Positions 55,713 to 62,508 of a DNA stretch of 64,000 nucleotides are shown piece after piece (within the stretch, counting starts at the first letter, position 1; each line of letters opens with the position of its first letter). Source of the DNA: Desulfosporosinus hippei DSM 8344 (lineage in GTDB: Bacteria; Bacillota; Desulfitobacteriia; Desulfitobacteriales; Desulfitobacteriaceae); the NCBI RefSeq assembly GCF_900100785.1, contig NZ_FNCP01000022.1, positions 1 to 64,000 of the forward strand, in the 5' to 3' direction. The notes beneath the pieces were generated by a model, which ran no database searches, was not told the origin of the DNA, and worked only from the letters and a program-made list of their open reading frames with translations. The position numbers and the translations under genes were made by a program.

Positions 55713-56702
55713 TTATCTCTCTTTATCTCGAACTTCTGACCTCAGATTACTCCTTCGGGGTCTATAACCGCAGCGCTGACAGGTAGCAGTCACCCCATTC
55801 TCAACAGGGCATTCTTCTTCTCTGGTGCTACATGGTTCCGCATGAATCAAGACATAAGTTATCGATAATTTCTCATTAATCTCTTGTTCAATCCTATCAC
55901 AGAGTTCATGAACGTCAACCACAGGGGTAAATTTGGCAACAACTAAATGCAAATCAACATGCCGTTCTGCTCCGGCTTTACGGGTCCGTAGTTTATGAAA
56001 TTCAACAAATTCTTCCTCATAGAGTTGGAGCACTTCAGCAATAATCCTTCGCTCTTCGTCAGGCAAGCTAACATCAACTAGCGGTGCAAAGGCCTTTTTG
56101 GAAAGGTCAATCGCTGCTCGTATAATCATAAAGGCAACTCCAAGGGCAATAATGGGGTCAATTATAATCCACCCAGTAAATTTTATAATTAGTAATCCTA
56201 ATAAGACCCCTAGAGATGTATAGACATCTGTCCGTAAATGTAAGGCATCCGCTTCAAGAGCTACTGAATCAGTCTTTATCGCAACTTTCATCAGACGTGA
56301 AGATACAATAAAATTCATAACCGCCGACACGGCCATGATTAGCAGACCTAATCCCAGCCCTAAATCCGAAACATGGCCTCCACTGCCGCTAAGGATTTCT
56401 CTGATTTTTTGAATCGCTTCAACGATTATCATTAGTGCTGCCACAAATATTAGCGCAGCTTCAATCGTACCCGAAACATTTTCGATTTTTCCATGTCCAT
56501 AAGCATGGCATGAATCTGCAGGCTTCCCGGATTCCTTTACGGCAAAAAGAGCAATAATGGCCGCTATTAAATCAATACCCGAATGAATTCCTTCTGACAA
56601 GATACTAACGGAGCCACTAAGAAAGCCGATTATAACCTTAGATAATGTCAATATTATATTTGAAACGACTGATAATGTGGCGACCTTTGTCTTCTCATTC
56701 AT
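55713..56702 (-). CDS. Cation diffusion facilitator (CDF) efflux protein
   Basis: 329 residues with six membrane segments. Metal-site Asp/His residues are in LSEGIHSGIDLIAAI and LEADALHLRTDVYTSLG. The cytoplasmic C-domain has VDLHLVVAKFTPVVDVHELCDRIE. The tail is Cys-rich (CSTREEECPVENGVTATCQRCGYR), which may bind metal. It exports divalent metals such as Co, Ni, Zn or Mn. The preceding NiCo-like riboswitch suggests Ni/Co. Confidence 0.88.
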   Translation of the reverse strand: MNEKTKVATLSVVSNIILTLSKVIIGFLSGSVSILSEGIHSGIDLIAAIIALFAVKESGKPADSCHAYGHGKIENVSGTIEAALIFVAALMIIVEAIQKIREILSGSGGHVSDLGLGLGLLIMAVSAVMNFIVSSRLMKVAIKTDSVALEADALHLRTDVYTSLGVLLGLLIIKFTGWIIIDPIIALGVAFMIIRAAIDLSKKAFAPLVDVSLPDEERRIIAEVLQLYEEEFVEFHKLRTRKAGAERHVDLHLVVAKFTPVVDVHELCDRIEQEINEKLSITYVLIHAEPCSTREEECPVENGVTATCQRCGYRPRRSNLRSEVRDKER

Positions 56703-56759
56703 GACAAACTCTCCTCACCAATTCTTTCAGTAAACGAGATGCTAAAGAATCTAACTACA

Positions 56760-56845
56760 TAAAAATAGGACCCCTTATAATAAGGTAGTCCCGCAGATTA
56801 CTCTGCTGCCCCAAAGCTGAAGCCCAGCTATATGCCTGACATAAT
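56760..56845 (-). ncRNA. Probable NiCo riboswitch upstream of the CDF gene
   Basis: On the minus strand: CAGGCATATAGCTGGGCTTC (to about 56838), a short AGCTG/CAGCT hairpin, GGGGCAGCAGA, a GTAA loop, TCTGCGGGAC, then a hairpin GGAC.ACCTT/AAGG.GTCC (56768-56791) followed by TATTTTTA. The elements AGGCA, GGGC, GGCAGCAGA...TCTGCGGGAC match the czcD/NiCo aptamer. The terminator shares GGGAC with the aptamer, so ligand binding can prevent it from forming. About 60 bases before a CDF gene, the usual location. Confidence 0.65.
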
Positions 56846-56931
56846 AAGTTATGTATAAGATAACAAAAAATATACATAATAGCAAGGCTTTGTTTAGTCT
56901 CACTATTCCATTAAAATAATGTATATTTCCA

Positions 56932-57378
56932 CTAAGCAGTGAGAATGTTTCCGTAAATAATCCCACATATTCCTAACATTATTCTTAAAATTGTCGGAGC
57001 AAAGCTCCATAATACCTGGCTCTTCTTACTTTTAGGAATAAGACCTGTGCCGAAAACAAAAGCCCATAGCAGTATAGCAATAATAGGTGTTGCAAAGGCA
57101 CCAAACATAACTAAGCTTGTTAGCCCTCCTACAAGCCCTCCTACAATTTGAGATTTATTTGCTCTCTTTCCAACCGTAAACAGAAGTAAACTTCCCAGAA
57201 GCCCGCCAACTATTAGTGGAATTTCCCAATACCAAAACTGTGGTGCATCATAAGAAAGAAGGTTTATTCCGCTTAAAGCCACTATTGCAGCAAAGGTTCC
57301 CCAGATTCCTCCAAAGAAAATCATTCCTGCGCAAATAAGAAGTATACCCTCTAATAGAACTAGTTGTATAAATCCCAA
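56932..57378 (-). CDS. Small integral membrane protein, DUF456-like at best
   Basis: 148 residues with about four membrane segments (LVLLEGILLICAGMIFFGGIWGTFAAI; EIPLIVGGLLGSLLLFTVG; GGLVGGLTSLVMFGAFATPIIAILLWAFVFG; APTILRIMLGICGIIYG). Glycine-rich helices remind me of DUF456, but the match is weak and I do not recognise the gene. TTG start with AAAGGG 5 bases upstream. It lies next to the tiny-gene region and is transcribed away from the Trp-rich gene. Confidence 0.6.
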   Translation of the reverse strand: MGFIQLVLLEGILLICAGMIFFGGIWGTFAAIVALSGINLLSYDAPQFWYWEIPLIVGGLLGSLLLFTVGKRANKSQIVGGLVGGLTSLVMFGAFATPIIAILLWAFVFGTGLIPKSKKSQVLWSFAPTILRIMLGICGIIYGNILTA

Positions 57379-57487
57379 GAGCCCTTTCCCCCCATTGTTT
57401 ATTCGTGTTAGTATATCCCACCAATTACCAATCTAATCTTATAAAAAGAGTCACTTTGGAAATTTTGAATATAGCCCTTTATTTGTT

Positions 57488-57516
57488 AACACAGTTATAT
57501 TATTCCACATACTCTG
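57488..57516 (+). promoter_or_regulatory. Sigma-K-like promoter of the Trp-rich gene
   Basis: AACA (57488-57491), 16 bases, CATACTCTG (57508-57516). It fits the sigma-K pattern mACm-N16/17-CATAnnnTA at all positions but the last. It would give a 5' leader of about 60 bases. Confidence 0.5.
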
Positions 57517-57583
57517 TATCAAGGTAGATCTAATTCAAACCTTTTCCAAGAATTATTTCTATATTGAAAAGGAGGTTTTTGCT

Positions 57584-57673
57584 ATGTGGTGGGGACGTCG
57601 TTGGGGTTGGGGTTTCCCTTGGTTTGGCTTTGGCTTCGGTCCTTGGTGGGGCTTTCGCCGCTGGTGGTGGTAG
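57584..57673 (+). CDS. 29-residue Trp/Gly/Phe/Arg-rich microprotein
   Basis: An unmistakable AAAAGGAGG lies 8 bases before the ATG at 57584 and the frame ends at TAG (57671-57673). The peptide begins MWWGRRWGWGFPWF and ends GFRRWWW. It holds ten Trp, seven Gly, five Phe, four Arg, two Pro and one Met in 29 residues, so more than a third is Trp. It has only six kinds of residue. The sequence is roughly symmetric: Arg-Arg pairs and Trp clusters at both ends, Gly/Phe in the middle. It resembles Trp-rich membrane-active peptides in composition, but I know no family. It has its own promoter-like sequence and a terminator downstream (57776-57814). No trp gene follows, so it is unlikely to be an attenuation leader. 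Confidence 0.75.
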   Translation: MWWGRRWGWGFPWFGFGFGPWWGFRRWWW

Positions 57674-57775
57674 GCCGTAAACTCAGGGATAATCCTGATA
57701 TGTTCAAACTTTAATCTTATGTTGATATATTAATTTGATTCTAGCCTTCTATATTATGACTCTTTTTAAATTTAC

Positions 57776-57814
57776 AGATAATGGCGCTGCAGCAATATGC
57801 CGGCGCCATTATCT
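57776..57814 (+). terminator. Terminator of the Trp-rich gene
   Basis: 12-bp perfect stem AGATAATGGCGC with its complement, 15-base loop; T-rich tail after it. It is about 100 bases downstream of the stop codon. Sequence between 57674 and 57775 contains nothing recognisable. Confidence 0.75.
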
Positions 57815-57908
57815 ATTTCCTTACTTACTCAACTAACTTAAGATCCTACGCTCTACTACCCCAATTCTGCAACTGCGTAAAGGTGTGAAGGGATCGTCTG
57901 CCATAGCC

Positions 57909-57937
57909 AAAAAAAAAGCCCCTCATAGCCAAGGGGC
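57909..57937 (-). terminator. Terminator of the six-gene tiny-protein cluster
   Basis: On the minus strand GCCCCT/AGGGGC stem followed by nine T, 20 bases after the last tiny gene. Confidence 0.93.
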
Positions 57938-57958
57938 CTAACAACACTCTAATCTAAC

Positions 57959-58060
57959 TTAAAATATAACTCCCAAAGCGATCAGAATCAAAACGGCAAT
58001 AGCTATAATTCCAGCCCCAGCATACCCACCGGCACCGGCACAAGCACCATATCCGTACAT
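57959..58060 (-). CDS. Tiny membrane protein A1 (type A, 33 residues)
   Basis: MYGYGACAGAGG at the start, then one membrane helix in GAGIIAIAVLILIALGVIF. GGAGG precedes the ATG at 58060. It belongs to type A, shared with the genes at 58230 and 58606: start MYGYG, Ala/Gly-rich head, single helix ending VIF. Type A copies 2 and 3 have a Cys-Cys in the head; this one has a single Cys. Last gene of the cluster, before a strong terminator. In overall form (tiny, Gly-rich, one C-terminal helix) it resembles YjcZ-type sporulation proteins, but I have no sequence proof. Confidence 0.85.
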   Translation of the reverse strand: MYGYGACAGAGGYAGAGIIAIAVLILIALGVIF

Positions 58061-58100
58061 GAACTTCACCTCCAAATGTCAACTGAAATGTGCTACAAAC

Positions 58101-58199
58101 TTAGAATACAATTCCCATTGCGATAAGCAAAAGAATGATTACAACAACGATTGCAATTCCTGCACCTAATCCAGTGCCAACTCCAGCTCCTCCGAACAT
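58101..58199 (-). CDS. Tiny membrane protein B1 (type B, 32 residues)
   Basis: Starts MFGGAGVGTGLGAG and ends with the helix GIAIVVVIILLLIAMGIVF. AAAGGAGG precedes the ATG at 58199. Type B, shared with 58388 and 58825: a core of (V)VVIILLLIAMGIVF identical or nearly so in all three copies. It lies 40 bases upstream of type A1. The strict B-A pairing suggests that the two types work as partners. Confidence 0.85.
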   Translation of the reverse strand: MFGGAGVGTGLGAGIAIVVVIILLLIAMGIVF

Positions 58200-58229
58200 A
58201 TTATGACCTCCTTTAAATTACTTTTTTGC

Positions 58230-58361
58230 TTAGAATATTACTGCTAAGGCAATTAAGATTAGAATAGCGATTGCGATAATTCCTGCTCCAATTCCAGTAC
58301 CAACTGGGCCAGCTGGCGGACAACAAACGCCTGCTCCAGCTCCATAACCATATCCGTACAT
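58230..58361 (-). CDS. Tiny membrane protein A2 (type A, 43 residues)
   Basis: MYGYGYGAGAGVCCPPAGPV, then GTGIGAG and the helix IIAIAILILIALAVIF. GAGGAGG precedes the ATG at 58361. The Cys-Cys-Pro-Pro in the head could form a disulfide or bind metal. It is intermediate in length between A1 and A3; the head grows by short Gly/Pro insertions while the helix stays the same. Confidence 0.86.
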   Translation of the reverse strand: MYGYGYGAGAGVCCPPAGPVGTGIGAGIIAIAILILIALAVIF

Positions 58362-58387
58362 AATATCTCCTCCTCATATTTAATTAC

Positions 58388-58480
58388 TTAAAATACGATT
58401 CCCATTGCGATAAGCAAAAGAATAATAACTACAACTGCAGCAATCCCTGCACCTAATCCACCTGCGCCTGCTCCAAACAT
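58388..58480 (-). CDS. Tiny membrane protein B2 (type B, 30 residues)
   Basis: MFGAGAGGLGAGIAAVVVII then LLLIAMGIVF. GGGAGG precedes the ATG at 58480. At 30 residues it is the shortest member of the cluster. A structured hairpin (58520-58558) lies just upstream, in the largest gap of the cluster. Confidence 0.85.
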   Translation of the reverse strand: MFGAGAGGLGAGIAAVVVIILLLIAMGIVF

Positions 58481-58501
58481 ACTTATGACCTCCCTTATCC
58501 G

Positions 58502-58575
58502 TTTTAAAACTCCCACTCAGCGAAACCATCCTCAGGCTTTTGCCATCGGAGGTTTCGCCACCGAAGTTTAAAGTT
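58502..58575 (-). other. Structured RNA element between A3 and B2
   Basis: The core hairpin at 58520-58558 has 8-bp arms GCGAAACC/GGTTTCGC, then inner UCC/GGA and GGC/GCC pairings with a GAU/UGA internal loop (tandem G-A mismatches), closed by AAAA. Flanking AAACT/AGTTT can extend it. It is not followed by a T-run, so a structural, processing or regulatory role is more likely than termination. Class unknown to me. Confidence 0.5.
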
Positions 58576-58605
58576 TTTTGCTCAACAACTCATGAGGGTG
58601 AGCTA

Positions 58606-58776
58606 TTAAAAAATAACGCCTAAAGCAATTAAGATCAGAATAGCGATTGCGATAATTCCTGCTCCGATTCCATTACCTACCGGGCCAACCGGGGCGACTG
58701 GGGTGACTGGGCAGCATGCTCCACCATATCCCGCTCCACCAAATCCTGCTCCTGCTCCATATCCATATCCGTACAT
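58606..58776 (-). CDS. Tiny membrane protein A3 (type A, 56 residues)
   Basis: Head MYGYGYGAGAGFGGAGYGGA, then CCPVTPVAPVGPVGNGIGAG and the helix IIAIAILILIALGVIF. AAGGAGG precedes the ATG at 58776. The longest copy: it contains the same Cys-Cys-Pro start as A2 followed by a Pro-Val repeat (three times). Expansion of short repeats in the head points to recent change by slippage. Confidence 0.86.
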   Translation of the reverse strand: MYGYGYGAGAGFGGAGYGGACCPVTPVAPVGPVGNGIGAGIIAIAILILIALGVIF

Positions 58777-58824
58777 TGTATTTCCTCCTTATAGTTCATT
58801 TTTTAGAAGTTAGAAGATCTTTAT

Positions 58825-58950
58825 TTAGAAAACTATACCCATTGCAATTAACAAGAGGATAATTACTACAACTACCGCAATACCCGGTAAGAAATTAGGT
58901 CCACATCCAACACCTTCAACACCTTCAACTGCTCCAACACCATATGCCAT
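58825..58950 (-). CDS. Tiny membrane protein B3 (type B, 41 residues)
   Basis: Head MAYGVGAVEGVEGVGCGPNF, then the helix GIAVVVVIILLLIAMGIVF. GGAGG precedes the ATG at 58950. The head differs from B1 and B2 (acidic, one Cys, VEGVEGV repeat) but the helix is nearly identical. It is the first gene of the cluster, about 42 bases after the predicted start of a sigma-K-like promoter. Confidence 0.85.
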   Translation of the reverse strand: MAYGVGAVEGVEGVGCGPNFLPGIAVVVVIILLLIAMGIVF

Positions 58951-58998
58951 ATTAGTTACCTCCTTATTCCAATATATTCTATTTTCTTGGGCTCACAG

Positions 58999-59027
58999 TA
59001 AGATATGTAAAAAACAGAAATTGTGTT
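58999..59027 (-). promoter_or_regulatory. Sigma-K-like promoter of the tiny-protein cluster
   Basis: On the minus strand AACA (59024-59027), 16 bases, CATATCTTA (58999-59007): an exact match to mACm-N16/17-CATAnnnTA. It has the same spacing and -35 as the promoter before the Trp-rich gene. Confidence 0.6.
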
Positions 59028-59046
59028 AATATTTTCCATATAAAAT

Positions 59047-59082
59047 TAAAAATAACCCTCTCCAAATTAATGGGAGCGTTAC
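59047..59082 (-). terminator. Possible terminator after the polysaccharide deacetylase gene
   Basis: Imperfect stem (TAAC.CTCC with GGAG.GTTA) followed by TTATTTTTAATTTT on the minus strand. It lies about 90 bases after the stop codon. Confidence 0.4.
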
Positions 59083-59169
59083 CTCTGAACTTAGCTCGGT
59101 TTTATCAAAAGCTTAAACTCCCACTTCTTGTAAGCAGGGTTCCCATGTTCACTTAAACTGTAAGAGCTC

Positions 59170-60018
59170 TTAGTAGTTTGAATCCTGAAGTCGTCGAGAA
59201 AACTCGTTTAGCCCCATATTAGCAAAGCAATAAACACGTTTCTGGTGCCATTTATCAAGGCTGGGGTCAAACCAACCCCGTTTTGTAGTAAAGGCCATCA
59301 CATAACCAGTATCCTTAACTGCCTGCTCCACATCCCCAGTGACATCTCCGTAAGGGTAAGCAAAAAATCTTACCGGCAGGCCAAGACCTTTTTCGAGGGC
59401 CTCCTTGGAACTTAAAAGTTCATTGTATAGCACTTTTCTATCACATTGAGATAAGTAGGGATGACTTACAGTATGTCCAGCAACTTCCCATTCATTTGCC
59501 ACTAATTCTCTAAGCTGTGCCCAGGATAAAAAACCCTCTCCATCAATATAACTTGACACCATAAACACAGTAGCAGTAAAACCATACTTTTTCACAATAG
59601 GAAACGCATTTGTATAATTATCTCCATAACCATCATCAAAGGTAATCACAAACGGTTTAGGCGGAAGTATTTCATTGTTATAAAAGGCATTATATAATTC
59701 GTTCAGACTAACACTCTCATAGCCTTTATCTCGCATGTAGGACATCTGTGCTTCAAACTGTTCGGGAGGCATTCTTACTTCATTACCTTCCTCCAACATA
59801 ATTGAATGGTAATAAAGGACCGGTATTTGTTGAACTTCCTGAAGAGCTTGTACTTTGGCGGTAATATTAGATGACTCAATCTTAGCCAAACTAGGTTCAT
59901 CCAAGGATAGTGTAGACTGAGAAGTGACATTTGAAGCTTTCTCATCACTACAACCACTAATACCAAGTCCAATCAGAAAAAGGACAACCAATAGTAGCTT
60001 TTTCACAATTTTGCTCAC
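59170..60018 (-). CDS. Polysaccharide deacetylase lipoprotein
   Basis: 282 residues. Signal with lipobox ISGC, then VLYYHSI, the catalytic FVITFDDGYGDNYTNAF (NodB motif), GHTVSHPYLSQ (metal His) and FFAYPYGDVTG. Removes N-acetyl groups from peptidoglycan or another glycan on the cell surface. GTG start with AGGGAG 9 bases upstream. It lies between secF (terminator between them) and the tiny-gene cluster, so it is a separate unit. Confidence 0.9.
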   Translation of the reverse strand: MSKIVKKLLLVVLFLIGLGISGCSDEKASNVTSQSTLSLDEPSLAKIESSNITAKVQALQEVQQIPVLYYHSIMLEEGNEVRMPPEQFEAQMSYMRDKGYESVSLNELYNAFYNNEILPPKPFVITFDDGYGDNYTNAFPIVKKYGFTATVFMVSSYIDGEGFLSWAQLRELVANEWEVAGHTVSHPYLSQCDRKVLYNELLSSKEALEKGLGLPVRFFAYPYGDVTGDVEQAVKDTGYVMAFTTKRGWFDPSLDKWHQKRVYCFANMGLNEFSRRLQDSNY

Positions 60019-60132
60019 AGCGCTTGCTCCCTTTGCTTGAGATATTTAAACAAAATTACTTGTCGCCATTATTCTAACATATATTCTTAATTTCATCAGT
60101 CTTATATCCTTTGCTAAAACTTTATTTCTATT

Positions 60133-60170
60133 AAAAAGAGATCCCAAAGCTTAGCTTGAGATCTCTTTTT
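60133..60170 (-). terminator. Terminator after secDF
   Basis: 11-bp stem AAAAAGAGATC/GATCTCTTTTT with a 16-base loop and T-run on the minus strand. Confidence 0.93.
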
Positions 60171-60181
60171 AATACGAACAA

Positions 60182-61141
60182 TTATTTTGTAGTAGCTTGT
60201 GCCACCTTACCACCTGAGCGAGGCTTTTTCTTCATGTGTCTTTTTATCTCGACAAGTATTTGACTAGCAATGAAAATTGAGGAGTAGGCTCCACAAAACA
60301 CACCTATTAACATGGCTAAGGAAAACATTCTTGTCGATTCTCCACCCAGGATAAATACCGCAAACAGAGAAATTAATACAGTTATGACCGTATTAACTGA
60401 CCGACGCATAGTCTGCCAAACAGATTTGTCCACCATATCCTCATAACTGTCTCCCCGCCTCATCTTGGGTTCATTCTCCCGAATCCTGTCAAAGATAATC
60501 ACTGTATCATTAATGGAGTAACCGACAATTGTCAAGATCGCTGCCACAAAGGTAGCATCAATTTCCCAGCGAAACAACGAGAAAACTCCGACAACCACAA
60601 AAACATCGTGCAACAAAGCTAATATTGCTGAGATAGCAAAGACAAACTGGAATCTAATAGTAATATAGATGATCATCATTCCCATGGCAATAATCAAAGC
60701 ATATATAGCATTTCTGGTCAGTTCTTGTCCCATGGCCGGGCCTACCTTATCCTCTTTTAAAGATGCTTTGTCAAAGGCCCCAACCTTAGTCTCTAAAGCG
60801 TTCAGTAATTCACTTCGTTTGTCTTCTTCGAGGGCTTCAGTTCTGATCAAGGCAGCAGTGTCACCATTGGACAACTGTACAGGCCCTTCCAACCCAACAG
60901 ATTTCATGGTATCTGATATTGCGGTTTGTGTCACGGCCTTATTAAAGGTAATATCGAGCATTGTTCCACCAGTGTAATCAATCCCCAAATTTAGCCCTTG
61001 GAGGAACAAGGAAATAATCCCCGGGATAATAATTAAAAGAGAGATTGCAAACCACCAAAACCGTCTTCTTACAATATTAAAATAAAGTGGATGTAATTTC
61101 TGAACCTCTTCATAGGTTGCTGAATGTCCAGTCTTCGTCAT
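60182..61141 (-). CDS. secF: Protein translocase subunit SecF
   Basis: 319 residues, six membrane segments. YFNIVRRRFWWFAISLLIIIPG at the start, LGIDYTGGTMLDITF (conserved), VGYSINDTVIIFDRIREN and the ends with a basic tail. With SecD it uses proton motive force to help proteins leave the Sec channel. Its ATG shares one base with the secD stop (TAATG), so translation is coupled. Confidence 0.96.
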   Translation of the reverse strand: MTKTGHSATYEEVQKLHPLYFNIVRRRFWWFAISLLIIIPGIISLFLQGLNLGIDYTGGTMLDITFNKAVTQTAISDTMKSVGLEGPVQLSNGDTAALIRTEALEEDKRSELLNALETKVGAFDKASLKEDKVGPAMGQELTRNAIYALIIAMGMMIIYITIRFQFVFAISAILALLHDVFVVVGVFSLFRWEIDATFVAAILTIVGYSINDTVIIFDRIRENEPKMRRGDSYEDMVDKSVWQTMRRSVNTVITVLISLFAVFILGGESTRMFSLAMLIGVFCGAYSSIFIASQILVEIKRHMKKKPRSGGKVAQATTK

Positions 61142-62376
61142 TACACATCCCCCCTAACGCCAAACCAGAATGTCTTCATCTTAGGGCTAATTCCCACTAC
61201 CCAGCGTAATACCTGCCTAGTAAACGTAATCGCAGTAAATAAACTAACAAGAATCCCGATACCCAGGGTCAATGCGAATCCCTTAACAGAACCGCTCCCG
61301 AGGAGATAAAGAGTAAATGCTGCGATAAGAGTCGTCACGTGGGCATCAATGACCGTTATAAAAGCTCGGCTAAACCCAGACTCTACACCAGCTCGAATCG
61401 ACTTCCCTGCCCGAATTTCTTCTTTTACCCGCTCATATATAATGATATTAAAGTCTACAGCCATCCCAATTGAGAGAATGAAACCTGCAATACCTGGAAG
61501 AGTTAATACCACCTTGAACCCCCAAAAGGCCCACAAGACAATAAGTCCGTAAACAATTAGCGAAAAATCAGCTACAACACCAGGTAAGCGGTAGTAAATC
61601 AACATAAAGAGAAATATAAAAATCAAACTGTAAATACCTGCATGAATGCTTTTGTTTAAAGAGTCTACACCTAAAGATGCTCCCACTTGACGTTTCTCAG
61701 CAATACTTAAGCTCACAGGCAACGATCCTGAACGCATGAGAACTGCATCTGCAGCTGCCTCATCTAAAGTAGCATAGCCGGTAATCTCTGCTTGACCGTT
61801 AAGAATCGGTGTGTTAACGGTTGGATTGGTCAAGAGTTCCTCATCAAGATATACACCTAGTCTCTGACCCACTAACTGGGTTGTTATATCACCAAACTTT
61901 TTCGCCCCTTCAGAGGAAAACGTTAAATTTACCACATACCCTTGTCCGCCTTGACCTTGTCCGCCCTTGGCATCTTTTAAATCGTCTCCTTGCAAGAGAA
62001 CCTTTCCTTGAGCATCTCTAAAGGTTAATTTAGCGGTTGTTTTGAGGATATTAACTGCCTTATCCGGATCTGTAACACCTGCTAAATCAACAACAATCCT
62101 TTTCTTACCATAGTCTGCCTGGACGATCGGTTCGGAAACTCCCAGATCGTTAACCCTGTTCTCAATAATCGCTTTCGCTTTGTCAATATCGTCATTAGTA
62201 ATTTGATTGCCTTCTTTATCCTGCTCTGCCTGAAGTACTAGATGTACCCCGCCGCGTAGATCAAGTCCCAACGGGATTCCATTTACGGGATCCACAAGGG
62301 GCTTAATCGATAACCCTGTAGCTACCGCTACAAGAAGCACCAGCACTATCAGTTTGATGATGTTTCCCCGTCTCAT
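61141..62376 (-). CDS. secD: Protein translocase subunit SecD
   Basis: 411 residues. GIPLGLDLRGGVHLVLQ (D1 motif), VDLAGVTDPDKAVNIL, then six membrane helices with AVDFNIIIYERVKEEI near the end. Large extracellular P1-like domain present but shorter than in Gram-negative SecD. GGAGG precedes the ATG. Confidence 0.96.
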   Translation of the reverse strand: MRRGNIIKLIVLVLLVAVATGLSIKPLVDPVNGIPLGLDLRGGVHLVLQAEQDKEGNQITNDDIDKAKAIIENRVNDLGVSEPIVQADYGKKRIVVDLAGVTDPDKAVNILKTTAKLTFRDAQGKVLLQGDDLKDAKGGQGQGGQGYVVNLTFSSEGAKKFGDITTQLVGQRLGVYLDEELLTNPTVNTPILNGQAEITGYATLDEAAADAVLMRSGSLPVSLSIAEKRQVGASLGVDSLNKSIHAGIYSLIFIFLFMLIYYRLPGVVADFSLIVYGLIVLWAFWGFKVVLTLPGIAGFILSIGMAVDFNIIIYERVKEEIRAGKSIRAGVESGFSRAFITVIDAHVTTLIAAFTLYLLGSGSVKGFALTLGIGILVSLFTAITFTRQVLRWVVGISPKMKTFWFGVRGDV

Positions 62377-62508
62377 CTGCCTTCCTCCCTTTTATTGTTA
62401 TGGGACTTGCCCATGCCAAACTCCATTATAGAACCTTCAAGTTTGCAATGTCAATCTTCGATAACCAGTAATCTGAGAAAATTAGGGAATACCACGGAAA
62501 ATTTACTA

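Noticed and set aside
57584-57673. Trp-rich frame as a trp attenuation leader peptide
   Set aside because: No trp gene follows on the plus strand and the downstream terminator is about 100 bases away, too far for attenuation.
57959-58950. Bacteriocin cluster
   Set aside because: There is no immunity, protease or ABC transporter gene nearby, and six alternating paralogues with sporulation-type promoters do not fit.
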